DNA from: Raffaelea ambrosiae
Lineage: Eukaryota > Ascomycota > Sordariomycetes > Ophiostomatales > Ophiostomataceae
Reading direction: 5' to 3'
Length of the DNA: 64,000 nt
NCBI GenBank assembly: GCA_002778195.1
Contig: PCDI01000016.1
Location: forward strand, 530,332 to 594,331
Positions 22,082-34,301 of the stretch are shown piece after piece (position 1 is the stretch's first letter; every line of letters begins with the position of its first letter). Under the pieces are notes generated by a model. It did not search any database. It saw only the letters and a list, made by a program, of their open reading frames with translations, and was not told where the DNA came from. The translations under genes and the position numbers were made by a program.

Positions 22082-22880
22082 CTGCTGCTGGTTGCAGTTG
22101 TGCTGCTTCTTGTTGGAGGGGCGTCTGCGAGTCGATGCTCTGCCGGCGGCCACGGCGACGGACGAGCGCCGAGTAGGTGTGGGAGACGGGTGCGGAGGCA
22201 GCCGGGGGCGAGGCCGAGGAGGAGGACTGGGACGAAGAGGCGGACAACGTGGAGGAGGACGAGGACGACGACAGGGAGGCGGCGTCTGCGCGTGACGGCG
22301 GCGACTGCCACGAGACGTCCGGCAGGATGGCAGAGGCGATGTGGATGCCCGTGCTGGGTGCCGACCCCAGGGCCAGCTCGGCGACCCTCTGGCGTCGCAC
22401 GGCGTCCCGCGCCGCAGCCGTCGACCGGCCCGCTGCCGTGTGCCGCAAGGATGCTGTCGCCATCGTCGTTGTCGTCGTCGCCACCGAGGGAGGCAGGCCT
22501 CCTCCCTGGCCATAGGCCCCCCCGGGGGCCACCCCTGGCGAGTGCGACGAGGACGAGTACGTGCAGGTCTCGTTGCGCAGGGTGCAGGCGCGACACCGCG
22601 GCCGGGCCTCGTCGCACTTGACCTTGCGCGTCTTGCAGCTGCGGCAGCCGCCGCGCGACTTCTTGTGCGGCCGCTTGGTGAAGTAGGGCTTGGCCGTCTG
22701 CGGCGTGTGGGTGGTGGAAGCGGATGCAGATGCCGTTGTGTGGCCCGCAGGAGCAGCAGCAGCACCGGCAGCAGCAGCACCGGCAGCAGCATCGTCAGTC
22801 TGCGCGCAATTCTCCGGCTGGCCAGCCTCGCTTGCACCCCCCCCACCACCAGACTGGGTGGCCTCCCCGCCCACAAGCAT
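20439..22880 (-). CDS. Zn2Cys6 transcription factor, possibly Upc2-like
   Basis: The reading frame has its first ATG at 22880 and gives 813 residues; it stays open 54 bp further upstream but without an ATG. The N-terminus is Gly/Ala/Thr-rich. The binuclear zinc cluster has cysteines at 79, 82, 89, 96, 99 and 106, with the preceding KRPHKKSRGG basic arm that is common in the Upc2/sterol-regulator-like group. After a low-complexity linker (including an alternating Ala-Thr run encoded by CAG/CAA-type repeats at 22038-22090) comes a long helical region with LYILDWMIVWRGIGIIVELI, like the fungal-specific regulatory domain of that group. It is probably a nuclear DNA-binding regulator; targets are not shown. 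No intron was needed, which is unusual for this length, so a small intron in the linker cannot be excluded. Confidence 0.85.
22038..22090. repeat. Trinucleotide/hexanucleotide tract inside the C6 regulator gene
   Basis: On the plus strand the sequence is a run of gctgtt hexamers followed by gct/gctg trimers. On the coding strand it is read as an Ala and Ala-Thr run; in another frame it would be polyglutamine. Confidence 0.9.
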
Positions 22881-24278
22881 GTGCGCTGTGTGTTGTTGTT
22901 GTTGTTGCTGTTGTTCAATTGCACCGGCTCCCAAGTCTCAGGTCTCAGCTGTGGCACACGAACCGGCTCGTTTCGGCCGGTGCTAGTGCTGGGTGCTGTT
23001 GTACGCTGTCTGTCTTGTGTGTTTCTGGGTCACCTTGGACAGGCGTCCTCCTGCTGTGTTTCGATTCTGTGTCGCCACGGTCCAGCCTTGGGTTTTCACT
23101 CTCGTGCCAGTCGTGGACGTTCTTTTCTTTTTTTTGTTTGCTGTCTTTTTTTGCAGCTCTCAGTCCGAGTCGTGCTGTCCTCCAAAAGGGTGCTGCCGTC
23201 TGTGATGTTGTTGTCTTTGTCGTCGACTTTCAACTGGAATTTAATCCAAAAAGTCAAGCTTGGTATTTTTCTAAGCCACAACGTAGTTGCGCTTGCTTCT
23301 TTTCTGAATACGACCCCCCCCCCGTCGCTGATGACCTAACGTCTGCAGAATCTCACCGACAGCGCGGCCGTGCCGTCCAGCCAGCCCAGCCCAGCCCACT
23401 CGTATTACATAGTAAACGTTGTATTAGTTGGCCCGCGTCCTGGTCTCGTTAAGTGGTTGCCTGCGCCCTGTGACGAGTCCACCTGAGCCCAGCTTGCCCG
23501 CCCTGCAAGGCCACCCGCTTTGCTGCCATCCCCAACGTCCCCAACGTTCTTTCCCCTCCCCCCCCAACTCGGCCGCACGTTTGTTCGCAATGGGCGATGT
23601 TTAGCGAGTCCCAGCGTGTGCAAGGCCCGATGGCCCCTCCCCTCCTCCCCACTCCCCTGATGCCAGGGCTTCCTCGGATGCGCTTCTGCAGCGGGATTCC
23701 CTTCTGTTGGAGTATGGGGTTTTCTTTTTTGTCTTTTTCATTGTTCTTCAGCCAGATAGATCTGGGGTGTGCTTTGGACCTTTTGTGGGGCATTTGAAGC
23801 TCGTTCTTTGAACCCAAAAGCTTGCAGGAAAAAAAAACCACGGGTTTCAAGATGAGTTCAAACTTTGTGATAACTCACAACAACTTTGCGAAACCCATGC
23901 TCGGTGGTTGGTCCTGAACTCACCACCGAACAAGGGGGCTTCAAGAGGGCTCTGCCAGGTTGTAGGCAGGCTGTATGGTTGAGGGCTGACGGTACTCAGT
24001 CCAGCCCCCCTTTCCAGGCTCTTCGTATAGACAAGCTGGAGAGCCTTATATTTTCAAAATACCAAATTGCTAATTTATTATTATCAGAACCAAGAACAGC
24101 AGCACCGGTGTAAATGTTTCTTCACTCGCAATAGCCATTTCATACACTAACTGACAATAATAATACAACCCAAGACGCCAGAATTCCGACTTCCCGCATA
24201 CCTCCTAGGCCAAAATCCATAAATCATCATGTCATTCATGTCCTCGTATACATGCGTGAAGTACACCGTGTAGCGTCC
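22881..24278. other. Upstream region of the C6 regulator
   Basis: This 1398-bp region lies between the regulator start (minus) and the kinase stop (minus). It holds the long promoter and leader of the regulator, with a glutamine-like repeat near 22890-22915 that is in frame but upstream of the first ATG. I see no other gene. Confidence 0.4.
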
Positions 24279-26215
24279 CTATGCATTGGATTTGTACATG
24301 CGCTGTGGCCGTGTAGATTGCGACGATTTGCGTACATTTCCCCCGATCGTCGTGTGAAGAAGGCGACCATTGGTCCTTGCGGAAGCTGGCCGAGCCGGCT
24401 TATTCTCCCGAGAAACGCGCTTCTGGGTGACGGGTGCGCGTATTGTCACTTGAGAGTCGTCACTGGCCCCATTGGAATCCTTGGAATCCTTGGAACCCTT
24501 GGAACCCTTGGAACCCTTGGAACCCTTGGAACCCTTGGAACCCTTGGAACCCTTGGAACCACTGGAGCCATTGGAACTGTCAGGTTTTTTGGCAGCATTG
24601 GCGGTTTCCACGGGTGGTGGTCTGTCACCAGTCCCAGGTGCCGCTGCTGCAGAATCGATAGCCTTCAAGACGTCGTCACAGGTTTGCACGCATCGGGCCG
24701 CGCTCGGCCGATCTTCGCCTGCCCAGGCCAGCATCTGGCCAACGCATTTCCAAAAAAGTGACACCACCGGATCCCGAGAGGATTTCTCGGCGCCTTTGAT
24801 TGCCGTGTTGAAGGCCCAGGCGGAAAACATGTGGCTCTCTGCAAAGCCATACGGGGGAAACCGGTGGTCCTCGACCAGCAGCAACACACCCACGACCCCA
24901 AGCGCCCAAATGTCAACCGAGTTGTTGTAGCCGCCGGTCTCGTCCAAGCTCATGAATTCGGGGGCCATGAAGGCTCTGGTGCCGTTGCGGGTCATCATCC
25001 ACGAATCGTCATTCTTGGCCAAGCCGAAGTCGCTAATGACCACGGACAGCGGGCTGAAGCTGCGCACGAGAATGTTGGCCGGTTTCAAATCGCGATGCGT
25101 GACACCCTCTCCATGCAGATACGCCAAGCCTTCGGCGATTTGCTTCATGATCTCGGCCATCTTCCGCAGCGTCAAGACGTGGCTCCTTTTCCCGTCTAGA
25201 ACGTCTTGGAGGTTGCCCTCGGAGCAATACTCCATGATGAGGATCCTGTTGATGCTGGTGTCGGCATACCAATCTTCGAACCGAACAATTCTCTCCTTTT
25301 TGTTTGGCGAAACTTGCGGTTAGAAACGAACACAGACCACCGCGGTTTCTGAAAGCTGGGGCCAATAAACAGTGACAAATAACTCACATGGGCGAGATTT
25401 CTCATCGTCTTCATCTCCTTCTCTAGATCGCCCTTTCTGACTTCCTTGCCAGCAAATGGAGTGAAATCCGAGAGACGATGAACTTTGTACACCCTGCCAA
25501 ACCCGCCCTGACCCAACACTCTGCTGAACCAGTACATCTGTGGCTGGTCCCCTCGTGGAATCACGGGAGATCCTGGTGTCTGTGGTGTCTGCAGGACACT
25601 AGTGTTGGCGTGTGTTGAGAGCTGCGAGTTGAGCACCAAGGCGTCGAGGAAGTTGCTTTGGCGCGAGGCGAGAAAGGCATCACGGTTTCTTCTGAAAGCG
25701 GCGAGTGAGGAACCTAGTCGTTTAGGCGTCCGGAATTGAAGCTTTATATAACGGATATGAACCTCAAACAGGACATCCGGCGGAATGATCATTCGGTATG
25801 GCTTGCCTGGTAGGGGATGTGTTTTCTGTCTCCCTCGGTCGCCCACAATGACAAAAGAACCAGTGCTCGAAATATCGTTCAGAACTATGAAGTCGCCATC
25901 AAATTCGAGGGTGAGATGCCGGTTGCTGACTGCTCGTTGGGCAATCACAATGTCACAGGCTTGGGGGTCGCAGCCAAACACGAAACAGGTGCGTGACTGC
26001 TTTGGCGGGTGGGAAAAAGCCAACACTAGCTGGGTCTCATCCACCGGGGCCTCATTGTTACCGTCCAGTGTACTTGGGAAGCTCCCGTCCTCAATTCTGG
26101 ACCGATTTGTGTTGGCGAACGCAGTGAAATCTGGCAGATCTAGCACTTCCACTGTTCCAATAAGATCAGCGAAAGCGACCCTCTCCCCACGCACTTTATA
26201 GGGACTGAGAGCCAT
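24279..26215 (-). CDS. FHA-domain serine/threonine protein kinase
   Basis: Two exons (26215-25388, 25295-24279) give 614 residues. An FHA phosphothreonine-binding domain is visible at about residues 80-150 (VSNRHLTLEFDGDFIVLNDISS TGSF). The kinase domain follows from about 230: glycine loop LGQGGFGRVYKV, AGKEVRKG with the ATP-binding Lys, THRDLKPANIL, DFGLAK and MAPEF. FHA plus kinase is the Chk2/Rad53/Dun1 layout, but the kinase part (MEYCSEGNLQDVLDG) is not close to those. The C-terminal tail is low-complexity with a tandem SKG repeat and a basic end. The intron acceptor is a weak aaaaag; it is the only one that restores LAH-ERIVRFEDW. The role is not known; a signalling kinase recruited to phosphothreonine is inferred. 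Confidence 0.85.
24472..24572. repeat. 9-bp minisatellite (unit ggaaccctt) in the kinase gene
   Basis: About seven perfect and several imperfect copies of a 9-bp unit are read on the minus strand as SKG tripeptides, flanked by SKD and SNG variants. Confidence 0.95.
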
Positions 26216-26872
26216 TGCGAGAGCCTGGATAAGTCCAGCCCGGTGCCTTGCTTGAAGCCAAATAGATGATGTGCTGAGACAATGATATCAGATGTGTTAT
26301 GTGGAAAATGTAAGAGAAAATGGAAGGTGATTAGAGAGAAACAAAACGATGGTTTCTGGGCGGGGAACAAACATACATCGACATTAAAAAGAGAATGAGA
26401 TGGAGGGAGCGAGAGGCGGACGCATCTGCCCTCTTCAATGCCCCAGGCCACGGCGGCAAGTAGGCGCCCTGATGCCTGATGAGCTGCAGGTGCTCGTCAC
26501 GGCCAGTGCGTGCCGGAGCCAATGGATTTTGTCATGCATTTCCAACCCCTTTCTTGTTGTACCCTTAATAATGCAAGAACACAGTCTCGGTTTCATCTGA
26601 GAAAAGCATGAGAGCCTGTTGTTTCCAAGAAATAGCAAAAACAGAAGGAACGAAGGAGACCAAGGAGCGCCGCGCTGTTGCTGCTTTCAGTGGTCTAACA
26701 TCACAGGCCAGGCGGCCCGACAAGACCCACTTAAATTTAAATAGAACGCCTCGCATCATAAACAATCCGCGATTCCGTCCTTGCGCAGCTCATATGTTTT
26801 TTTTTGAATCTTTTCACACAGCCATCAATCTGCTCCTATCGCTCTAACCATACGGCGCACACCTCCCTGAGC
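26216..26872. promoter_or_regulatory. Divergent region between the FHA kinase and a basic protein
   Basis: This 657-bp region lies between two divergent starts and must hold both promoters. I see no extra gene or clear motif. Confidence 0.35.
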
Positions 26873-28432
26873 ATGGATGAGATCGTGGCCCAAAGGGTAG
26901 CAGCCTTGCTGGCTGCCGGCGAGCGCGTTGAACCGCTATGGAGATTGCCACAGGCGCCGAGCCAGGCGCCTGCCCGGGCACTTGTCGACCTCGAGGCCGT
27001 GAACCAGAAGCTTCGGTTTGGCAGCCCCAATCAACTACGCGTCACTTCATACGCCTTTGACTAACGTGTATATGCCTGACACAGGGAAGCTGCACAGACC
27101 GAGACCGAGACGCGCAGCGAGCCTGCGCAACCCCGCGAGGAAAGAGAACGTACGCTCACACCGGGACCTATAGACGAGCTGGTGGCGCCGATGGTGGATG
27201 CGAAATACAACAGACTGGTTGAGCTCGGCGGTGTCATCGCGCGTCCATGGGTCCCTATCCGATCTCGCGATCTGACCGACGAGGAGCGAGGGGACGACAA
27301 CGGCGAAATGCATCTCGAGGGCGTCTACAGCGATGAGCTTTCGTTCTGGAATCAACAGCTTTGGGTTTGGCAGCATTTTCTTCACAAACGACGCTCTGAC
27401 GGGCTGCCCCCGATTCAAGAAATGGAAAGAGCGGACGTTCTCGTTGCTTTTGTGGAATACATGCGCCCACAGTTGGAACTCGAGAAGGCGCGCAAAGGAG
27501 AAATCCGCAACGTTTTTGATCCCACTGAGACGAGGCTCAGGAGATTTCTCGACGCTGCCTTGGTTACGTACGCAGCAGCCGCGAGGGACTTGGCACGTCT
27601 GCAACGCAGCGGCGCCGACAATGGCGACGTCGGAGACTGTACCCGGGATGTTCAGGAGATGTCGTACGAAGACGTGAAAGCAGAGGCCGAGAAGCTGCGG
27701 AGGGAATACCACATTCCAACCGACGAGGATTGGAAAATATGGATCAGGGACTTTGTCGTTGGGGACCCGGATGAAGAGAGCAAGGAAGACGAAACCCACA
27801 AGTCTCTGCCATCATCGCCGCCGCCGCCGCCGCCGCCGCCGCTTTCTTCTTCACGTCGCTCAAGCAAAAGGAGCCGCCAGGAAGTGGACGGGGACGGGGA
27901 CGGGGTCGACGGCACAGCGCTACCACCGCCAAAGCGTGTGGCTACGTCAAAGCCACTCTCGACTCGTGACGATGCGACTCGTGAGCGGCGATCTACGCGG
28001 TCGTCGATCAAGAAAACAGCCCCAGAAGACCCGGTGGTTTCCGACGTGGCACAACGACAACCTCTGCAGAACCCCCCGCAGCCAGCGCCGCAGATCAAAA
28101 AGAAGCAGAAAGGGCCTGCAACGCGCGGGCGGCAGGCGAAGCGCGGGGCTACGACAGAGGCCAGCACAGAGCAAGCAGGCGCAGGCGCAGGCAACAGAGG
28201 CAGAGGACGAGCCGGAAGGCGGAAACAAGACGACACAGAAGCAGCACCGGCCCCGGCACCAATACCCAAAGCACAACCTCGCAGTCGTGGCCGGCCACGG
28301 CCAGGGAAGCCCAAGCAACCCAAGGCGGTGCGTGGTGGCAGACAAGCCAAGGATTCTTCATCCGCTGCACCTCTTAGGAGGAGTGCCAGGATTGCGGCAA
28401 TGCAGCAGGAACGGCGGAAGAACCAAGCATAG
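26873..28432 (+). CDS. Basic, probably nuclear protein of unknown function
   Basis: Two exons (26873-27015, 27085-28432) joined by a 69-bp intron give 496 residues. The N-terminal 270 residues are ordered (AELVAPMVDAKYNRLVELGG; FWNQQLWVWQHFL; the paired helix MERADVLVAFVEYMRPQLELE), and the segment PTDEDWKIWIRDFVV closes this part. A polyproline run encoded by CCG repeats (about 27814-27842) follows. The C-terminal 200 residues are rich in Lys, Arg, Ala, Gly and Pro with AT-hook-like pieces (RGRAGRRK, SRGRPRPGKPK) and the final PLRRSARIAAMQQE. The composition suggests DNA or chromatin binding in the nucleus. I do not recognise the ordered part. The splice choice keeps NQKL-REAAQTE in frame with canonical sites (gtttgg, cacag). 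Confidence 0.75.
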
Positions 28433-29151
28433 ACATGTATGATAAAACAGGAAACGAATGATGATAATGACCAGTTCCAACCTTAACGATGCTGTCTATG
28501 ATGCGCCCGCCCCTGAACTGTCGACCGATGCCACGGCGGCTACGTCTCAGTTCAGTCTGCGCCTGCCAATGTGCATTGCCCTTGCATGAACCTATTTGCT
28601 TTCAAAGAACCCTGTGGGAGTCCGTTGGGAGCCGAGGATCACCACCAGTAACTTGCATCTTGCAAAAGCCACCAACCCCCCAAAGCTTGCTTCTGTGATT
28701 TGGAATATTGCCATGTCTATTTGCTGCTGCTGCGAACCCCAGCAGATCACCGCTAGGAGCTTGCCTTGCGTCAACTGTTGGAGCTCCGTTGTCTTTGTCT
28801 ATTTAATTGGGTACATATGAGTGCGGAGAAAGTACATTATACGTGCCCCGATTTTGCAGGGAATAGCGTGGGACTGACCTTGCCAACAAGTACCTTGGCT
28901 TGCGCTTTAATGTACCCCCTCCCTTCCGTTACCCCTGTCCTGGCGCCTCTCTAGCGCGTTCCACTCAACGCGTCTCTCTGCGAGTATCTCGAAACGTCTT
29001 TTTTTTTTTGGAGTGTCGCCCCAACGAACATCTCCTTTGTCTACGAGTACTCGCGACACCTTTTTTTTTTTTACAACTACCTTCGGCCTGGGAAGGTCAA
29101 GGGAGGGAATCGTTTTTTTTCTGACCTTGCTTTTCCCCAAACCAACACAGA
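28433..29151. other. Intergenic region upstream of orc5
   Basis: This 719-bp region between two plus-strand genes holds the 3' flank of the basic-protein gene and the orc5 promoter. It has several T runs near 29000-29130. No gene is visible. Confidence 0.4.
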
Positions 29152-30970
29152 ATGGCTTCACCGCCTCTCTTTTCGTTGCCCGACGAGCCGTTCTACACCG
29201 AGCTCTTCCAGGCGTTTCCGTGCCGCGCACAGCAAATCCGCACGCTCACAACACTCCTCCATGTGGGTTGCCCCCCCCCCCCCGCCCCGGGCCGCCGTCC
29301 CTGCTGATTGTTTTGTTCTAATTTGTTCTTTTGTCTCCAGCCTGCAGCAGCACCATGCGGAAACATCGTCGTCCACGGAACCGAAGCGACGGGCAAGAGC
29401 GTCGTCACGGCCGCCCTGCTTGACAAGCTGGCCGCAGAACACTCCACAGAACCAGACGAGCAGACCACAGACGAACCGACCACAGAGCAGACGACGCAGA
29501 CTCCTCCCCTCAGCTACGCCATCGTCAACTCGGACGAATGCGTCACCAGCCGCCACCTGTTCGAGCGCACCGTCCAAAAGGTGGCCGACGCCCTGCGCTG
29601 GACGGGCCCGCCGAGCCGCCGCTGCGAGTCGCTGGCCCAGCTGACCGTCGAGCTGTCCAAGATGCTCAAGTACGTCGACGGCCGGCCCGACGGCTGGCGG
29701 TTTGTCCTGGTCTTGGACGCCATTGACCGCCAGCGGGACACCGCGGCCACGCTGCTGCCGGGCCTGGCCAGGCTCTCCGAGATTGTGAGTAGTGGTGGGG
29801 AAGGAGGGGGACTCTTGTCTTCCTGAAGGAAGTCTTTGTCGTGGATGGTTTTTTTTTTCTACGAACAGGTTTCCCCCTTTTCTTCTCTTCTTCTTTTTGG
29901 CCCTGCTAACGTCCGCCGCCGCCCAGATCCCTTGCCTCTCCACCGTCTTCCTCGTCACCTTCCCGGCGCCCAACTTCCTCCGCACCAGCTTCGCCCCCTG
30001 CGTCCATTTCCCCAACTACACCAAGGCCGAGTTCCTCGAGCTGCTCGCCCGCATCGCGCCGCCGCCGCCGCCCGTCCCGCTGCCCCACGCCACCGCCGAA
30101 GAGACGGCCGAGCTGTGGACCCGCTTCGGCGGCGCCGTCCACGACGCCCTCACCAAGACGGCCGGCCGCACCTGGCCCGTCTTCCACGAGGCCTGCACCG
30201 CCCTGTGGCCGCGCTTCACCGCACCCGTCGTCGCCGGCACCCACGGGCCGCGCGACTTTTCGAAGCTGCTCATTGCCGCGCGCGTCCACTTCCAGGACGA
30301 GGCCCTGCTGGATCCGGGGCTGGTCATAGCGGCGGCACCACCGGCGGCCGTGCCGGCAGCGGCCGTGCCGGCAGTGGCTTCGTCGTCCACACCCACAAAA
30401 CCCACAACATCCTCCGCGCCCCCATCCTCCACGCTCTCCTCCTCGCGCGACCTCTCGGCTCTCCTGCCCACGACGGCCCGCCTGTTCCTTCTCTGCGCCT
30501 ACCTCGCCTCCCACAACGCCGCCAAGCACGACCTCACGCTGTTTTCCACCTTTTACCACGGCCGGAAACGGCGGCGGGGAGGCGGTGGCGGCGGCGGTGG
30601 CGGCAGCCGCCGCGGTGGCGGTCCAGGCGGCCCAGGCGCGCGCAGCAAGCACCGCAAGATTGCGCGCAAGCTGCTGGGCGCGCACGCGTTTGCGCTGGAG
30701 CGCCTGCTGGCCATTTTCGCCGCCGTGCGCAGCGAGTGGACCACGGCGGCGCCGCTGGTGGGCCGCGCGGCCACGGCGGCCATTGTGGACGGCGACGCGG
30801 CGATGGCGATTGCGACGCTGGCGAGCCTGCGGCTGGTGCAGCGGGTGGGCGCGGCGGGGACGGACCCGATGGACCGGGCGGGCAAGTGGCGGGTGAATGT
30901 GGGCTGGGAGGTGGTGCGGAGTCTCGGCCGGAGCATGGGCATCGAGATGGAGGACTGGTTGATCGACTAG
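29152..30970 (+). CDS. orc5: Origin recognition complex subunit 5
   Basis: Three exons (29152-29262, 29341-29784, 29927-30970) give 532 residues. ORC5 is an AAA+ subunit of the six-protein complex that marks replication origins and loads MCM. The start, FYTELFQAFPCRAQQIRTLTTLL, matches the ORC5 N-terminus. The Walker A motif reads GTEATGKS and the Walker B LVLDAID. Later come LSTVFLVTFPAPNFLRTS and HFPNYTKAEFLELL, the sensor-1 and lid region of the family. A Gly/Arg-rich insertion (about 30560-30640) lies before RKIARKLLGAHAFALERLLAIF, the C-terminal winged-helix region. The ATP site looks complete. The second intron is 142 bp, the longest in the gene. Confidence 0.9.
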
Positions 30971-31397
30971 GGGAACTGGGTAGGAAGGAGTTGGATTGGG
31001 GGGGGGGGCTATTGGGTTGGATTAGAAACCATTATTTTGAGCGAACTTCACAACTACAACGGAGCATGACCAACGGGAAAAATCAAGCGCATAGTAGTTC
31101 TACCCCAAAGAGGGTTGGGGTTTCCCACGATCATATTATGACGACAGAATAGAAAGAGACGAAAAAAAAAACATAGAAGAAGCCATGAAAAGAAACGAGA
31201 TGCTTTTGGTACATTGTGCCGTTGCCCACCCAACTCCGAGACGGAACAAAACCAAGGAAACCAAGACGAGAAATAGGACATGGACAGGGGTAAAAAAAAA
31301 AAAAGAGTAACAAAACAAAGGCCAGAAGATGTATCCCAAACAGAAAAAGATGCCATACCCAAAACAATGACATCTTCTCCTTCCTCCTTCCTCCCCT
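30971..31397. other. Convergent 3' region between orc5 and the SF3B2 gene
   Basis: The two genes end tail to tail over 427 bp. Apart from A runs and a G run near 31000 I see nothing in it. Confidence 0.45.
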
Positions 31398-33485
31398 TCA
31401 AAACCTGTACTTGGTCTCCTTCTTCCTGTCTGTGCCTCCGCCCCGCCGGTCCTCTTCCCGCTTCTGCCGCTTCCGGCTCTCCTGCGCAATCATATCGCTC
31501 AGGTCGTCGTCGTACTGGGCCTTTTGCCACTGCGCGCCCACGCCCTCGGCCCGCCGCCGCTCCTCAAACTGCCGCTCCAGCTCCGCCTTGTTGATCCCGT
31601 CGTGGCTCAGCAGCGCATCCGGGTCCAGCGCCACGTCCACGTCGCCCGGCTTCTTCCGCTTGTGCGAAGAACTGCCGTCGTCCTGGCCCAGCACCGGCGC
31701 CCCCTTGGACAGATCGTACGTCCGATCGCTGCCAAAGAATCCCTGCGCCTGGGCCTGCCGCTCGGGGATGACCGTGTAGGCAGACCGCGACGGGCCGCCG
31801 CCCACGGCCGACTCCTCCGTCTCGTAGCCGCCGCGCCGCTGCTTCCGCAGGTCCATCTCGCCGCCGGCGCCGCCCACACCCACGCCCAGCGGGCCTGCTG
31901 GGTAGTCGGTCGGCACGGAGCTGGCGAATCCGCTCGGCGTGTCCAGGCCCGGCCGAAGATGATCGGCGCCGCCCTCGTCCTCGTCCTCGTCTTCTTCTTC
32001 CTCGTCGTCGTCGTCGTCGTCTTCCTCCTCTTCGGATTCCTCTTCCGGCGGCTGCAGCTCGCCCCAGATGGCCCGCTCAATCGGCTCGCCCACGGTGGCT
32101 GGCTGGGCCGCGCCGCCCGCCGCCTCGGCGCCGCCGTCGGCGCCGTTCGCACCAGCGCCGGGCTGCTGTATGCCAAACACGTCGCCGCCGTACAGGGGCC
32201 GGTTGTATTCGTCGACGGGCGGCTTGCCCCACTGGCCGGGTGCGAAGCCCCAGGAGGCACCGGGAGGCAGGGGCGCGTTGAGGCCGGGGATCTTGATGTT
32301 GGGGTAGGACGGGGGCGGGCCGATGCGCTGCTGCTGCAGCATCCACGGCGGCGGGAAGCCGGGGGGCATGTTGAGGGCCTCCTTGAGGGCGTCGGTGAGG
32401 TCGCCGGGCTTGAAGCTGCGGAACTCGGTCTCCCATTCCTTGCCCTCGTAGTAGACGTCGCCGAAGCGGGTGAGCGACGGCTTGGTCTGGAAGCGGAAGA
32501 AGGCGTCGTAGAGGCGCTGGTAGTCGATGTCGAGCTTGCCCATCTTGGGGGCCACGCGCTCGCGCTGTTTCTGCTTGAGCGTCTGCTCGGCCTGCTTCTC
32601 GAGCACGGCGTCGCGCATCTCGGTGATGCCGGTCTCGGCGATGAACGCGGGCAGCTGGAAGGGCGGCTTCTCGACGCCGCGCTTGCTCGACAGGTACTCG
32701 CGCTTCAGCGACCAGTGCCCCGGCACGGGCACAATGTTCTTCTGCGCCTTGATAATCACCAGCAGCCGCGGGTCCGACGACGACACGTCGTTCCACTCCA
32801 CCACCTCGGGCGTCCGGACCAGCGCCTTCAGCTCCGCAATCGACAGCGTGTTCAGCTTCTTGCGCTTCTTCTTGGACAGCTTCGCCCGCCCCGCCGCCTC
32901 GGCCTCCTCGTCTGGGATCGCGTCGAAATCGTCATTCGTAAACACCTCGCCGCCGCCCCGGTTGTTGGTGCGGCCGCCGTTGCCGCCGTTGCCGAGATCG
33001 CGTCCGGCCTCGTCGCCGTCCACCAGCAGCAGCGCCCCTGGGCCGCCGCCAAACTTGTCAAACACATCCTTGAACTGCGCAAACGTCGGATCGTCGTAGT
33101 CGGCGAGGGCATCGACGGTCGTTGTCGTCGCTGCTTCGTCCGGCTCCGTCTTGACTGGCGCATCGTCGGCGGTGGCTGGCTCCGTCTTCTTCGTGGCCGT
33201 AGCAGCAGCAGCATCGGAAGCATCGCCGCCGTTTGTGGCGTCTGTTGTCTGCTCGGACGGTACTGGTGCGGTCTCGTCTCCGTTCTCGGCTTTGCCGTCC
33301 TCCTTGACGGGGTCGGCTCGTGCGGCGGCCTGCCGATTTCATTTCACGTTAGCATTTCCTCGAACCAATTCGAACTGTGTCTTCGCCATCACCATGCAGT
33401 CATCACCCACCTCGGCTTTGGCTTTCTTCTCCTCCTTCTTCTTCGCCCGCCGCATCTGGTTCTTCGTCATCTTGGGGGCCGCCAT
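31398..33485 (-). CDS. cus1: Splicing factor 3B subunit 2 (SAP145/Cus1)
   Basis: Two exons (33485-33411, 33329-31398) give 668 residues. The protein is a U2 snRNP component that tethers U2 to the branch site in the nucleus. The first exon encodes only 25 residues (MAAPKMTKNQMRRAKKKEEK). The DUF382 domain is clear: LNTLSIAELKALVRTPEVV, EWNDVSSSDPRLLV, PVPGHWSLKREYLSSKRG. Next comes the PSP motif region, MPPGFPPPWMLQQQRIGPPP, YPNIKIPGLNAPLPPG and GKPPVDEYNRPLYG. A long acidic run (Glu/Asp-rich, about 31985-32050) and the conserved C-terminal part with AYTVIPERQAQAQGFFGSD follow. The length is normal for fungi. It diverges from the transporter gene at 34302. Confidence 0.93.
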
Positions 33486-34301
33486 CGTGGTGATCCCTTC
33501 CCCTTCGCCGCCGTTGAGGACGAGCTGGCAGAAAGCTGTTTTTTTTGATGAGCGATGTTTCACGGACAACAGAAATAAAATAAAAATCAGCAGCAACAGC
33601 TATTCCGGAGTGATGATTACTTCAGATGATAACAGAGCAGACGCGGACGAGCTGCCGGCCGTGTGTGTTTGTGTGCGAGAATGCGTGAAGGCGGGAATCT
33701 GCTGTCCAGGGTCCCGTTGGTTCGTCTGCGCGCGCCGCAACACGAAATTTTGGGGTGAGATAACCCCGATCTTGATAGAGCTGCAACTGTGGCGCAGGCG
33801 TTGTGGCGCTCTCACGTTATTGGCCCTGAGTCTGCAGTACTTTGTATACACGGTATTCAGTTTCAGTCCCCAGCAAACCAGATACGTGGTGTGGCGGCCG
33901 TCGTAAGCACCGGGTAATACTGGTGTGGTTCATACGAATTCGACACCAACGCCCCCCAGCTCGTGTTTGATGCCAACTGCAGTTGTGTTGGTGCTGGACA
34001 AGATCTTGGTACATTCTGGCCTGATTGCGACAGCAGGGTCTTGCACGTTTTCTCGTCTCACATAGATGCAGCAATGATCTTGTAGTGGGCGTTTTTACTT
34101 ATTTTTTGTTTCGACCCTGTTCATTCGTTTCTTGTCATCCCTTTTTTTCTTTTCTTTAACGAAGATCCATTAATTTTGTTCACGACTCAACCAAACCCCC
34201 CCTCCATCGCAGACGTCTCCTTTTTCGCGGTCTCTTTTCTTTCTTCCCGCCGGCGCTCCTCCTCCTCCTCCTCTTCTCGTCCTCCTCCTGGCCGGCATCT
34301 C
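33486..34301. promoter_or_regulatory. Divergent region between SF3B2 and a transporter gene
   Basis: This 816-bp region separates divergent starts. The transporter frame stays open upstream to about 34176 without an ATG. No further gene is seen. Confidence 0.4.

Noticed and set aside
20697..22295. 532-codon open frame on the plus strand
   Set aside because: It is antisense to the zinc-cluster regulator and glycine/valine-rich without any family resemblance.
22881..22934. Extension of the zinc-cluster regulator upstream of 22880
   Set aside because: The frame is open and glutamine-rich, but it has no ATG; the first ATG is at 22880.
24472..24572. CRISPR-like array
   Set aside because: Units are 9 bp, adjacent without spacers and coding; it is a minisatellite in a eukaryotic gene.
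29836..31152. 438-codon frame overlapping orc5
   Set aside because: It is a shifted frame of the orc5 exon; only the orc5 frame has AAA+ and winged-helix motifs.
31524..33548. 674-codon open frame on the plus strand
   Set aside because: It lies opposite the SF3B2 gene, has no domain, and its length is explained by the GC-rich codon bias of the true gene.
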